Shown here one piece after another: positions 28,734 through 38,397 of a stretch of DNA of 64,000 bases. The notes under the pieces were generated by a model. That model saw nothing but the letters and a program-made list of their open reading frames with translations, searched no databases and had not been told where the DNA came from. The stretch comes from Nitrososphaeria archaeon (GTDB taxonomy: Archaea; Thermoproteota; Nitrososphaeria; Geothermarchaeales; JDFR-13): assembly GCA_027078545.1 (NCBI GenBank), contig JALWXN010000004.1:206737-270736 (forward strand), given 5' to 3'. The stretch's first letter is position 1; each line of letters starts with the position of its first letter. Made by a program: the position numbers and the translations under genes.

Positions 28734-29074
28734 AGGCTGGTAGTAAGGTTCGAGACCCGGGTCTGGGCTTCCCCCTGCCTAAGAAGACGTGTAACGATCC
28801 GAACTGTCCATATCATGGGACGCTTAAGGTCAGGGGTATACTCCTGGAGGGTAGGGTAGTCAGTGCTAAGATGAATAAGGCGGCCGTCATTATGCGTGAA
28901 TATCTCCACTATGTGAAGAAGTATAGGAGGTATGAGCGTAGGAGGAGTAGGATCACGGTATATGTCCCCCCATGTATAGATGTCTTCGAGGGGGATGAGG
29001 TGGTCGCTGGGGAGTGTAGACCGATAAGTAAAACTATATCTTTTGTCGTGGTGTATAACAAGAGCCGAGGGTGA
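28730..29074 (+). CDS. rps17: Ribosomal protein S17
   Basis: DPNCPYHGTLKVRGILLEGRVVSAKM. Confidence 0.95.
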   Translation: MKAGSKVRDPGLGFPLPKKTCNDPNCPYHGTLKVRGILLEGRVVSAKMNKAAVIMREYLHYVKKYRRYERRRSRITVYVPPCIDVFEGDEVVAGECRPISKTISFVVVYNKSRG

Positions 29075-29499
29075 TCGTGATGGGGAGGATACTCTATGGT
29101 GTATTGGTTAAGAGGCAGAGGATAACAAGGGCTGTCCCTGTGGGCAGCATAGTCAACTGTGCAGACAATAGTGGTGCCAAGAAGCTTAAGGTTATCCAGG
29201 TGGTTGGGTATAAGGGTAGGCTGAAGAAGAGGCCAGCCGCCTGTGTGGGGGATCATATCAAGGTTAGCGTGTATCAGGGCCCCTATAGGCTGAGGAAGCA
29301 GGTTCTAGACGCTGTTCTGGTTAGGCAGAAGTTCCCGATTAGGAGGCCTGACGGTACTAGGGTTATGTTTGAGGATAATGCTGCGGTATTGATAACGCCT
29401 GAGGGTAATCCGATGGGGACTGAGATAAAAGGTCCGATAGCGAAGGAGGCCGCGGATCTCTGGTCCCGTATAGCTAGTATGGCTACTATCATCGTTTGA
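29071..29499 (+). CDS. rpl14: Ribosomal protein L14
   Basis: VNCADNSGAKKLKVIQVVGYKGR. Confidence 0.96.
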   Translation: MIVMGRILYGVLVKRQRITRAVPVGSIVNCADNSGAKKLKVIQVVGYKGRLKKRPAACVGDHIKVSVYQGPYRLRKQVLDAVLVRQKFPIRRPDGTRVMFEDNAAVLITPEGNPMGTEIKGPIAKEAADLWSRIASMATIIV

Positions 29500-29885
29500 C
29501 GGTGGGGTGTATGGCTAGTAAACAGTATAGTAAGAAGCCTTCTAAGCAGAGGAAGCGGTTCTTCAACGCGCCTAACCATAGGAGGGCCAAGATAATGTCT
29601 GTCCACCTATCCCCAGAGCTTAGGGAGAAGTATGGCCGCCGCTCCTTCCCGGTGAGGGTCGGCGACACCGTGAGGATAATGAGGGGTGACCATAAAGGTG
29701 TGGAGGGCAAGGTGATCAGGGTTGATAGGAAGAAGTATAGGGTTTATATCGAGAACGTGTATAGGGAGAATAGCCGTGGTGAGAGGGTGAACATCCCTAT
29801 CCACTACTCCAACGTGATGCTTGTGGATATTGATCTATCTGATGAGTGGAGGCGTAGGAAGCTGGAGGGTGGTGAAGGTGGCTAG
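29496..29885 (+). CDS. rpl24: Ribosomal protein L24
   Basis: RVGDTVRIMRGDHKGVEGKVIRVD (KOW). Confidence 0.96.
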   Translation: MTVGCMASKQYSKKPSKQRKRFFNAPNHRRAKIMSVHLSPELREKYGRRSFPVRVGDTVRIMRGDHKGVEGKVIRVDRKKYRVYIENVYRENSRGERVNIPIHYSNVMLVDIDLSDEWRRRKLEGGEGG

Positions 29886-30612
29886 GAAGGGTGGTAGGAG
29901 GGCTCTCAAGAGGCTGGCAGCCCCTATTACATATAGGGTTCCCAGGAAGACTGGTAAGTGGGTTGTTAAGGCGTCTCCCGGCCCTCATCCGGCGGATAAG
30001 TCTATCCCCTTGGCTATACTCCTCAGGGATGTCCTAGGCATAGCTAAGAACCTACGTGAGGTCCGGTATATACTTAGGAAGGGATATGTAAAGGTTGATG
30101 GCCGCCCCATAGCGGATTATAGGTGGCCAGTAGGCCTGATGGATGTTATAGAGCTGACACCTGTCAATAGGTTCTATAGGATCCTACCGGCGAAGAAGTA
30201 TTTGATTCAGCCGGTGGAGATTGGGGCTGAGGAGTCGTCTATAAAGCCTCTCAGGATAAAGGTAAAGACGATGGTTAAGGGTGGTAAGATACAGCTCACG
30301 ATGCATGATGGGAGGAACTTCCTTGTGGAGCCTGATACCGACCTGGCTAAGCTGAAGCCTGGGGACTCCATCATATATGACCTTGTGAAGAGGGAGGTTT
30401 TGGAGACTCTCCCACTCTCAGAGGGCTATCTAGGACTTGTTACTGGTGGTAGTAAGATAGGGGTTGTCGGTGAGATCAAGGGTATTAGGAAGCCAGACCC
30501 GTTGAAGCCTAGGCTTGTGAAGCTGGCTACAGATCTGTATGGAGAGTTTGAGACTGTCTTTGACTATGTCTTCGTGGTTGGTAGGGATAAGCCATACATC
30601 AGTATTCCGTGA
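29872..30612 (+). CDS. rps4e: Ribosomal protein S4e
   Basis: GTG start inside ORF; KRLAAPITYRVPRKTGKWVVKASPGPHPADKSIPL. Confidence 0.93.
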   Translation: MKVARKGGRRALKRLAAPITYRVPRKTGKWVVKASPGPHPADKSIPLAILLRDVLGIAKNLREVRYILRKGYVKVDGRPIADYRWPVGLMDVIELTPVNRFYRILPAKKYLIQPVEIGAEESSIKPLRIKVKTMVKGGKIQLTMHDGRNFLVEPDTDLAKLKPGDSIIYDLVKREVLETLPLSEGYLGLVTGGSKIGVVGEIKGIRKPDPLKPRLVKLATDLYGEFETVFDYVFVVGRDKPYISIP

Positions 30613-31163
30613 GGTGGTTTGGGATGTCCGTGGAGGGTAGTGTGGAGAAGAAGAGAAATGTGATGGAGGAGGTACGTGTGGAGAAGGTTGTTGTGCATAT
30701 CTCTGTAGGTGGTGACTGGGAGCGTCTCCAGAAGGCTGTCAAGCTCCTCGAGACCCTGACTGGTAGGAAGCCCGTTGTTAGGAGGGCTAAGAAGACTATT
30801 AAGGCATTTGGGATTAGTAGGAAGCAGCCTATATCGACCATGGTTACCCTGAGGGGTGAGGAGGCGGAGGAGTTTCTGAAGAGGGCTTTGGAGGCTGTCG
30901 ATAATAAGATCAAGGCATCGTCCTTCGACGGGATGGGTAATGTGGCCTTCGGGATAAAGGAGCATCTGATGCTTCCAGGCGTAAAGTATGATCCGGAGAT
31001 TGGGGTATTCGGTATGGATGTGATTGTCCACCTAGTCAAGCCGGGCTATAGGGTTAAGCTTAGGAGGTATAGGCGGTCAAGGCTGGGTAAGAGGAACATA
31101 GTTACTAAGGAGGAGGCCATAGAATTTATGCGTAGCCGGTTCGGAGTGGAGGTGGTTGAGTGA
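30609..31163 (+). CDS. rpl5: Ribosomal protein L5
   Basis: [33 protein letters not shown]. Confidence 0.95.
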   Translation: MRWFGMSVEGSVEKKRNVMEEVRVEKVVVHISVGGDWERLQKAVKLLETLTGRKPVVRRAKKTIKAFGISRKQPISTMVTLRGEEAEEFLKRALEAVDNKIKASSFDGMGNVAFGIKEHLMLPGVKYDPEIGVFGMDVIVHLVKPGYRVKLRRYRRSRLGKRNIVTKEEAIEFMRSRFGVEVVE

Positions 31164-31321
31164 TGGGGATTAAACATGTGGAGAGGAGGTATGGAAAGGG
31201 TAGTAGGAGATGTATAAGATGTGGGACCCATGTAGCGGTTATCCAGAAGTATAAATTGATGCTGTGTCGGAGATGTTTTAGGGAGGTTGCATACGAACTC
31301 GGCTTTAAGAAGTATATGTAG
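31163..31321 (+). CDS. rps14: Ribosomal protein S14 (zinc type), below ORF-track size cutoff
   Basis: Manual translation [52 protein letters not shown]. Confidence 0.93.
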   Translation: MGIKHVERRYGKGSRRCIRCGTHVAVIQKYKLMLCRRCFREVAYELGFKKYM

Positions 31322-31333
31322 GGTGGTGCCGAG

Positions 31334-31726
31334 ATGGTGCAGCTAGACATCATTAGTAATATGATGTCGGCGATCAAGAATGCGGAGGCTGTTAGGAAGA
31401 AGGAGGTAGTTATATATCCAGCCTCCAAGTTCGCCCTCGAGATTCTTAAGCTGCTCAAGAGGGAGGGGTATATAGAGGATTTCCAGCTGATTGAGGATGG
31501 CCGTGGAAACAAGATCCGAATACTCCTGAACGGCTATATCAACGACTGTAAGGCGATCAAGCCGCGTTTCCCCGTAAGTAAGGATGAGATTCCTGAATAT
31601 GTGAAGCAGTTCCTCCCGTCGAGGGATATAGGGATACTTATAATCTCAACCCCACAGGGTGTGATGACTCATAACGAGTGTCTGGAGAAGGGTATTGGTG
31701 GAGTGTTGGTGGCATATGTATACTGA
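31334..31726 (+). CDS. rps8: Ribosomal protein S8
   Basis: LDIISNMMSAIKNAE; STPQGVMTHNECLEKGIGGVLVAYVY. Confidence 0.95.
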   Translation: MVQLDIISNMMSAIKNAEAVRKKEVVIYPASKFALEILKLLKREGYIEDFQLIEDGRGNKIRILLNGYINDCKAIKPRFPVSKDEIPEYVKQFLPSRDIGILIISTPQGVMTHNECLEKGIGGVLVAYVY

Positions 31727-31739
31727 GGAGGTGGCTGGG

Positions 31740-32300
31740 ATGGCGGAGAAGATACATAGGGATTATATAGAGATACCCGAGGGGATTGAGGTAGAGGTTG
31801 TGGGGGGTAAGAAGGTCGTTGTACGTGGGCCGAAGGGAAGTATTGAGAAGGACTTCTCTAAGACACCTGCATACCTAGGCCTCGAGAATGGTAAGGTTGT
31901 TGTGGAGGTTAGGTGGAAGGGGAAGAGGGGATTCGCCCTGCTAAACACGATTCTGAGCCATCTCAAGAACATGTTTACAGGGGTGACTAAGGGCTATGTC
32001 TATAAGCTGAAGGCCTACTACATCCACTTCCCGATAGATGTCTACGTCGATGGTGATTATGTGGTTATCAAGAACTTCGTGGGTGAGAGGGGTCTTAGAA
32101 AGGCTAGGATACTCCCGGGTGTCAAGGTGGAGGTCGTCAAGAAGGGCGGGGATATAGACCTGATAGTCACCGGGATTGATAAGGAGGCTGTTGGGCAGAC
32201 GGCCGCCAATATAATGCAGGCCACGAAGATTAAGAATAAGGATCCCCGTGTATTCTTGGACGGGATATATCTATATGAGAAGGGTGTCGGCGATGGTTAG
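31740..32300 (+). CDS. rpl6: Ribosomal protein L6
   Basis: IEIPEGIEVEVVGGKKVVVRGPKGSIEKDFS. Confidence 0.95.
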   Translation: MAEKIHRDYIEIPEGIEVEVVGGKKVVVRGPKGSIEKDFSKTPAYLGLENGKVVVEVRWKGKRGFALLNTILSHLKNMFTGVTKGYVYKLKAYYIHFPIDVYVDGDYVVIKNFVGERGLRKARILPGVKVEVVKKGGDIDLIVTGIDKEAVGQTAANIMQATKIKNKDPRVFLDGIYLYEKGVGDG

Positions 32301-32697
32301 GAAGAGGCCCAGACTTACGGAGGAGGAGAGGAGGCTTCTCGAGCTTAGGAATGAGATGAATAGGTCGAGGCCTGAGTTTATAAGGCAGGAGAGCTGGCGA
32401 TATGTCCGTGTGAAGGAGAGTTGGCGTAGGCCACGTGGTATAGATAGTAAGATGCGTCTCAAGAAGAAGGGTAAGCCGCCCCTAGTCTCGATAGGCTATA
32501 GGGGGCCTAGGCTTGTGAGGGGGCGCCACCCAACAGGTTTTGAGGAGGTATTGGTGTATAACCCGGATGACCTGGATAAGGTGGATCCTGAGAGGCAGGC
32601 CGTCAGGATAGCCGGCTCTGTAGGTAGGAAGAAGAGGATGGAAATAATAGCCAAGGCAGACTCACTAGGTATTGTGGTTCTGAATAGGAGGTTGTAG
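32293..32697 (+). CDS. rpl32e: Ribosomal protein L32e
   Basis: SWRRPRGIDSKMRLKKKGKPPLVSIGYRGPR. Confidence 0.94.
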   Translation: MVRKRPRLTEEERRLLELRNEMNRSRPEFIRQESWRYVRVKESWRRPRGIDSKMRLKKKGKPPLVSIGYRGPRLVRGRHPTGFEEVLVYNPDDLDKVDPERQAVRIAGSVGRKKRMEIIAKADSLGIVVLNRRL

Positions 32698-32701
32698 GGC
32701 C

Positions 32702-33133
32702 ATGCCTAACCTGAGGAGTAAGAGGGAGCTTATAGCTAGGTATCTAGGCGTGGGTGTGGATAGGGTATGGATAGACCCTGAGAATGCGGAGGAGGTTCTC
32801 GACATCGATACTAGGGAGGATGTGAGGATACTGCTGAGGAGGGGTATTGTAAAGGTTAAGCCGGTGAAGGGGCAGAAGCATGTGGTGGAGAAGAAGAAGC
32901 GTGGATATGGTAGTAAGAAGGGTAAGAAGACTGCTAGGGCTCCTAGGAAGAGGCTCTGGATCGAGAGGGTCCGTGCTCAGAGGAAGCTGCTTAGATACCT
33001 TAGGGATAAGGGGTTGATAACTAGGAGGGAGTACCGCACACTGTATATGCGTGTGAAGGGTGGTATGTTTAGGAGTAAGGTCCACCTCCTAGAGTATATT
33101 AAGGAGCATATCTGGAGGGTTAGGGGTGAGTAG
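32702..33133 (+). CDS. rpl19e: Ribosomal protein L19e
   Basis: NLRSKRELIARYLGVGVDRVWIDPE. Confidence 0.95.
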   Translation: MPNLRSKRELIARYLGVGVDRVWIDPENAEEVLDIDTREDVRILLRRGIVKVKPVKGQKHVVEKKKRGYGSKKGKKTARAPRKRLWIERVRAQRKLLRYLRDKGLITRREYRTLYMRVKGGMFRSKVHLLEYIKEHIWRVRGE

Positions 33134-33135
33134 GT

Positions 33136-33747
33136 ATGCCGGGTGCTAAGGGGCCTAACTACGTGGTTAAGTTTAGGCGTTTGAGGGAGAGGAGGACCAA
33201 CTATAGGCTTAGATATAAGCTCCTGAAGAGTGGGCTTCCCTTCTTCATTGTTAGGCGTAGCCTTAGATATGTATATGTATCGATAGCCGAGCCCGCGATA
33301 GGTGGGGATAAGACCCTCTTAACGGTCTCCTCCAAGATACTGCGTAGATATGGCTTCCCAGCCCTGAAGAATACATCAGCAGCATATCTGACGGGCTATA
33401 TAGCTGGGAGGATGGCTCTCCAGAAGGGTGTTGAGAAGGCTATTGTGAACCTGGGCTATGCATGGACGAAGAGGGCCTCCATACCCTTCGCCGCAGCTAT
33501 GGGGGCTATTGATGCTGGTCTGGAGATCCCTCTTGGTGAGGAGAAGGAGGTGGACTGGTCTAGGATTAGGGGTGAGCATATAGCTAGCTATGCTGAGAGG
33601 CTTAGGGAGGAGGATGAGGAGCTGTATAAGAAGAGGTTCTCGAAATATTTGGAGCAGGGCGTTAAGCCTGAGGATCTACCAAAAATATTTGACGAGGTGT
33701 TGGAGAAGATTAAGATGGAGTATGGGGGTGTAGAGGATGGCGAATAG
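33136..33747 (+). CDS. rpl18: Ribosomal protein L18
   Basis: GPNYVVKFRRLRERRTNYRLRYKLLKSGLP. Confidence 0.95.
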   Translation: MPGAKGPNYVVKFRRLRERRTNYRLRYKLLKSGLPFFIVRRSLRYVYVSIAEPAIGGDKTLLTVSSKILRRYGFPALKNTSAAYLTGYIAGRMALQKGVEKAIVNLGYAWTKRASIPFAAAMGAIDAGLEIPLGEEKEVDWSRIRGEHIASYAERLREEDEELYKKRFSKYLEQGVKPEDLPKIFDEVLEKIKMEYGGVEDGE

Positions 33748-34381
33748 GGTTGAGCCGCCTAATCTAGAGGAGTGGGAGCCTAAGACGAAGCTTGGGCAGA
33801 TGGTAAAGTCTCAGATGATCTATTCATACGACTATATCCTGAAGAATGGCTATGTGGTGAAGGAGCCGGAGATTGTTAAGCTACTGGTCCCTAACCTGGA
33901 GTATGAGGTCTTGGAGGTTAGGCTTGTCCAGAAGATGACTGACTCGGGTAGGAGGACGAAGTTCAGGGCTCTGGTAGTGGTGGGTAATAGGGATGGCCTT
34001 ATAGGTGCTGGTGTGGGTAAGGCTCGTGAGGTTCCGGAGGCTATTAACAAGGCGTTGAATAACGCCCTCCTCAACCTGGTCCCGGTTAAGCGTGGATGTG
34101 GCAGCTGGGAGTGTGGATGTGGCACCAACCATTCACTGGCCCATGCCTCCAAGGGTAGCTGGGGTAGTGTGGAGGTCACGCTTAGGCCTGGACCTAGGGG
34201 GCTAGGAATAGTTGCTGGTGAGACTGCGAAGAAGGTTATCCAGCTTGCTGGTGTGGAGGATGTATGGGCGATTGCCTTTGGGGAGACTAGGACGCCTATA
34301 TCATTCGCGATGGCTACCTATGACGCCCTGAGGAATACGTATAAGACTGTTTACCTACCTAGGAAGAAGGAGGTTGAGTAG
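33737..34381 (+). CDS. rps5: Ribosomal protein S5
   Basis: RTKFRALVVVGNRDGLIGAGVGKAREVPEAI. Confidence 0.95.
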   Translation: MANRVEPPNLEEWEPKTKLGQMVKSQMIYSYDYILKNGYVVKEPEIVKLLVPNLEYEVLEVRLVQKMTDSGRRTKFRALVVVGNRDGLIGAGVGKAREVPEAINKALNNALLNLVPVKRGCGSWECGCGTNHSLAHASKGSWGSVEVTLRPGPRGLGIVAGETAKKVIQLAGVEDVWAIAFGETRTPISFAMATYDALRNTYKTVYLPRKKEVE

Positions 34382-34384
34382 CCC

Positions 34385-34849
34385 ATGCCCTCTCTACTAG
34401 TGATTAGGATTAGGGGCCAGCCTGATGTGAGGTATGACATTAAGGAGACCCTTAGGAGGTTTAGGCTGTTTAAGAAGTTCCACGCAACGATTGTCAGGGA
34501 CACTCCTGAGATCCTAGGGATGTTGAAGAAGGTTGAGAACTATGTTGCATATGGCCCGGTCTCTCCGGAGGTTATTAAGGAGCTCCTGCTTAAGAGGGGG
34601 CGGCTAATAGGGAATAAGCCGTTGACAGAGGAATATGTGAGGGAGAAGCTGGGGATGAGTATTGACGAGTTGGCTGAGAAGATCTATAATGGGGAGCTTA
34701 GCCTGAAGGATATCCCTGGCCTGAAGCCGGTCTTCCGTCTACACCCACCCCGGGGAGGCTTCAAAAGGTCTACCAAGCTCCATGTCAAGATGGGTGGGGA
34801 GCTGGGTAGGAGGGACGATATAGAGAAGCTTGTCGTCAGGATGGTCTGA
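34385..34849 (+). CDS. rpl30: Ribosomal protein L30
   Basis: LLVIRIRGQPDVRYDIKETLRRFRLFKKFHATIV. Confidence 0.94.
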   Translation: MPSLLVIRIRGQPDVRYDIKETLRRFRLFKKFHATIVRDTPEILGMLKKVENYVAYGPVSPEVIKELLLKRGRLIGNKPLTEEYVREKLGMSIDELAEKIYNGELSLKDIPGLKPVFRLHPPRGGFKRSTKLHVKMGGELGRRDDIEKLVVRMV

Positions 34850-34912
34850 ATCGAATTTATTTACCTACTCAGCTCTTTAGGAAATTATAAATAATTAGAT
34901 GGGTGAGTCGGG

Positions 34913-35323
34913 ATGCCCCATAGGCTTAGGAAGACTAGGTGGAGGCGTGGTAGTAGGACGCATGGTTATGGCCGTGTAGGCCAGCATAGGAAGTCCGGCG
35001 ATAGGGGTGGTTATGGCCTAGCCGGGCTCCGGAAGCATAAAAGATTCTATATGATGAAGTATATGCCTGACCACTTCGGTAAGCATGGCTTCGTATCCAG
35101 GTTCCCTAGGAAGAGGTCTATCTCCGTCTCTGATCTCGAGAGGTTTATAGACATGGGTATGGAGGAGGTGGATCTCACGAAGCTGGGTTTTGACAAGCTG
35201 GTCAGTAAGGGGAGAATATCTAAGCCTATCAAGGTTATTGTTAAGGAGGCTACGGAGAGGGCTATCGAGAAGGTTAGGGAGGCTGGTGGAGAGGTTGTGC
35301 TCAGCGGGGCGGAGGCCGATTGA
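34913..35323 (+). CDS. rpl15: Ribosomal protein L15
   Basis: RLRKTRWRRGSRTHGYGRVGQHRKSGDRGGYGLAG. Confidence 0.94.
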   Translation: MPHRLRKTRWRRGSRTHGYGRVGQHRKSGDRGGYGLAGLRKHKRFYMMKYMPDHFGKHGFVSRFPRKRSISVSDLERFIDMGMEEVDLTKLGFDKLVSKGRISKPIKVIVKEATERAIEKVREAGGEVVLSGAEAD

Positions 35324-36747
35324 GCACGGTAAAGACATTCTTCAGGAAGGTTGGCTCCGTACTTCCTGAGATTAAGAAGCCTGAGAAGAAGCTCTCCCTG
35401 AGAACTAGGATCCTATGGTCGGTACTGATCCTGGTCCTATACTTCATCATGGGTGGTATACCCCTATATGGTGTTACAAGCTCTCCCAACGACCCCTTCG
35501 CAGCCTTTAGAATAATCTTCGCCGCTACCACTGGTACCCTGCTGGAGCTAGGTATAGGGCCAATAGTCACGGCAGGCCTGATTATGCAGCTTCTGAAGGG
35601 TGCCGAGATAATCAAGTTTGACTTTACAGATCCTGAGGAGAGGGCTATATTCACGGCTGCTACCAAGTTCCTGACAATCATCGTGACTATTGTGCAGGCT
35701 TCCGCCCTCGTCATGAGTAACTATCTCCGCTTTGTATCGACGAGTGTTAGTATAGTTATAATCACGTATCTCCAGCTGGTGATAGCCACGATCTTCGTCA
35801 TGCTTATGGACGAGGCTGTGCAGAAGGGGTGGGGTATCGGGAGTGGTATAAGCCTGTTCATAGCGGCTGGCGTCGCCAAGACGATCTTCGTAAATCTGTT
35901 TAGCCCAATTGTGATAAACTTCGGAGACTTCTCGGAGCCCCTGGGCCTGGTTCCACTCATTATACAGAAGGCCTTCGAGGGGGACTTCACCCGTGTATGG
36001 GTGAGGGAGGGTAACTACCCCAGTATGCTGAGCTTCCTCATGACCATAGCCGTTATAATTATTATCCTCTATGCGGAGGGTGTGAGGATAGAGCTCCCAA
36101 TATCCCATGCTAGGTTCAGGGGTATTAGGAGTGTGTATCCAGTGAAGCTCCTATATGTCTCTAACATCCCGATAATCCTGGCGTCCACACTCATCGCGGA
36201 TCTCAATATATTGGCGAATGTGATATGGAACAACCTGAATCCGGATGGGACCGATCCGCTCCTAAACATGATTGTATATTTCGAGACGGGGGAGAATGGT
36301 ACCCAGGTGTTGAAGGGTGGGATACTCTACTACTTGATCGGCCCCACAGATATTTTCCAGGCTATTGAGGACCCGATTAGAACCGTTGTATTCATCATAT
36401 CCATGACCATAATGGCTGTGATCTTCGCCTATCTCTGGGTAGAGGTCGGTGGCCTCTCATCCGCCAGTGTGTCCCAGCAGTTGATCGACAGTGGTATGCA
36501 GGTACCCGGCTTCAGGAGAAGGGCATACAGCGTAAACCTTATACTAAGCAAGTATATCCCGACCGTGACGCTTATAGGCGGGCTTTTCGTAGGTATAATA
36601 GCGTCGGTCTCACAGATACTGGGCGTCTTCGGGGGAGGCATGGGTATCCTACTCATGATCGATATTATGATGAACCTCTACCAGGCCCTCCTAAGGGAGC
36701 AGCTGGAGGAGTACTACCCAGCGATCACGAGGCTGATAAAGATCTAG
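35320..36747 (+). CDS. secY: Preprotein translocase SecY
   Basis: 10-TM protein, archaeal SecY motifs (LGIGPIVTAGLIMQLL). Confidence 0.96.
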   Translation: MSTVKTFFRKVGSVLPEIKKPEKKLSLRTRILWSVLILVLYFIMGGIPLYGVTSSPNDPFAAFRIIFAATTGTLLELGIGPIVTAGLIMQLLKGAEIIKFDFTDPEERAIFTAATKFLTIIVTIVQASALVMSNYLRFVSTSVSIVIITYLQLVIATIFVMLMDEAVQKGWGIGSGISLFIAAGVAKTIFVNLFSPIVINFGDFSEPLGLVPLIIQKAFEGDFTRVWVREGNYPSMLSFLMTIAVIIIILYAEGVRIELPISHARFRGIRSVYPVKLLYVSNIPIILASTLIADLNILANVIWNNLNPDGTDPLLNMIVYFETGENGTQVLKGGILYYLIGPTDIFQAIEDPIRTVVFIISMTIMAVIFAYLWVEVGGLSSASVSQQLIDSGMQVPGFRRRAYSVNLILSKYIPTVTLIGGLFVGIIASVSQILGVFGGGMGILLMIDIMMNLYQALLREQLEEYYPAITRLIKI

Positions 36748-36758
36748 GGGTGGTTAGG

Positions 36759-37355
36759 ATGGGGATAGCGATCATCGTGGGTGTGCCCGGGGTGGGGAAG
36801 ACCACGGTGCTTAACGGCGCTGTGAAACGTCTCAGCGAGAAGTATAACATAAAGCTGGTGAACTATGGGGATGTGATGCTGGAGATAGCCAGGGCGGAGG
36901 GGCTGGTCAATAATAGGGATGAGATGAGGCTTCTCTCTATCGAGGATCAGTTGAGGCTTCAGCGAGAGGCGGCGGCGAAGATCAGTGGGGATGCTAAGAA
37001 GGTGGACCTCCTGATACTTGATACCCATCTCTTCATAAAGACTCCTAGGGGCAGGTGGCCGGGGCTGAGTGAGAACAACCTCCCATATCTAGAGGGTGTT
37101 AAGCAGCTCATCCTTGTGGAGGCCGATCCGAGGGACATAGTTAGTAGGAGGGAGAGGGATAGGTCTAGACGCCGATCCGACTATGGAGGGGCGGAGGAGG
37201 TTGCGGAGGATCAGATGTATAATAGGTTGATGGCGGCGAACATCTCGATAAGATATGGCTGTCCAGTATATATCCTCAGGAATGAGGAGGGGGCTGTTGA
37301 GTCGGCTATCGAGGAGCTGTATCAACTCCTTGGCTCCGTGGTTTCTGAGGGGTGA
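36759..37355 (+). CDS. adkA: Archaeal adenylate kinase
   Basis: IIVGVPGVGKTTVLNGA; DLLILDTHLFIKTPRGRWPGL. Confidence 0.93.
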   Translation: MGIAIIVGVPGVGKTTVLNGAVKRLSEKYNIKLVNYGDVMLEIARAEGLVNNRDEMRLLSIEDQLRLQREAAAKISGDAKKVDLLILDTHLFIKTPRGRWPGLSENNLPYLEGVKQLILVEADPRDIVSRRERDRSRRRSDYGGAEEVAEDQMYNRLMAANISIRYGCPVYILRNEEGAVESAIEELYQLLGSVVSEG

Positions 37356-37364
37356 CCCCGTGAA

Positions 37365-37814
37365 ATGTCTCCGGAGCTGGTGGCTATAGGGGTTATAACC
37401 GTCTTCGCAGTCATCACGAATATACTCAACACCCTCGTTACCATTAGGTTCGTATATACCCCTGATTTCATAGAGAAGAGGAGGCAGGTCCAGAAGGTGA
37501 GGGAGGAGTATAGGAAGGCTCTGATGTCTAAGGATGAGAAGCAGATAAAGAAGTTGGAGCAGAGGATCAATGCCATCAAGAAGATCGAGTCTGAGCTGAC
37601 TATGAAGACCTTCAGGATCATGCCCCTCTCACTTGGGATATTCTACATATTCTGGTGGCTCATGAGTGGATGGTACTCTGAGCTGGGGAACTTTGTCTAT
37701 CTCCCCTATATACTGCCCTTCGTGGGCACTAATATGAACTTCCTCTCATGGTATATCTTCGCATCTATAGTCTTCGGCGCCCTATTTAGACGCCTATTCT
37801 ACCCTAAGATGTGA
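37365..37814 (+). CDS. DUF106/EMC3-like membrane insertase component
   Basis: TM-coiled coil-TM-TM layout; adk-cmk synteny. Confidence 0.8.
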   Translation: MSPELVAIGVITVFAVITNILNTLVTIRFVYTPDFIEKRRQVQKVREEYRKALMSKDEKQIKKLEQRINAIKKIESELTMKTFRIMPLSLGIFYIFWWLMSGWYSELGNFVYLPYILPFVGTNMNFLSWYIFASIVFGALFRRLFYPKM

Positions 37815-37842
37815 ATATTTGTCTAGGCGGCGTGATGTGGGG

Positions 37843-38397
37843 ATGGGGGATATAATAATAACGATATCCGGCTTCCATGGTGTGGGTAAGTCGACCCTCG
37901 CACGATACATATCCGAGAAGTATGGGTTGTGGAGGGTCTCCTCGGGGGAGATTTTTAGGAGGCTGGCTAGGGAGAAGGGATATACCCTGGAGGAGTTCTC
38001 CAGGATCGCTGAGAAGGAGGAGTGGGTGGATAGGCTGATCGACAATACCGTGGTGGAGGAGTGTAGGAGGGGTGGGTGTGTAGCGGATGGCCTATTGACC
38101 GGCTTCTTCCTCAGGGATGTTGCTAGTCTAAAGATATGGCTGAAATGCCCCCTGGAGATAAGGGTTAGGAGGATCGCGGAGAGGGAGGGTAGGCCTATAG
38201 AGGAGGTTTATAGGGAGACTCTTGCTAGGGAGGAGAGTGAGGTAAAGAGGTTTAGGGAGATGTATGGGATAGATGTGACGGATCTATCGATATACGACCT
38301 TGTGATAGATACCTCTAGAATATCCCTGGAGGGGCTCTATAGGATTGTAGACGCAGCGTTGATGGATATCCTTGATAGGGTGGGCCGTGATGGGTAG
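37843..38397 (+). CDS. cmk: Cytidylate kinase
   Basis: ITISGFHGVGKSTLARYISEKYGLWRVSSGEIFR. Confidence 0.92.
   Translation: MGDIIITISGFHGVGKSTLARYISEKYGLWRVSSGEIFRRLAREKGYTLEEFSRIAEKEEWVDRLIDNTVVEECRRGGCVADGLLTGFFLRDVASLKIWLKCPLEIRVRRIAEREGRPIEEVYRETLAREESEVKRFREMYGIDVTDLSIYDLVIDTSRISLEGLYRIVDAALMDILDRVGRDG

Noticed and set aside
35548-36108. 186-aa minus-strand ORF
   Set aside because: Antisense to SecY; shadow of transmembrane codons.
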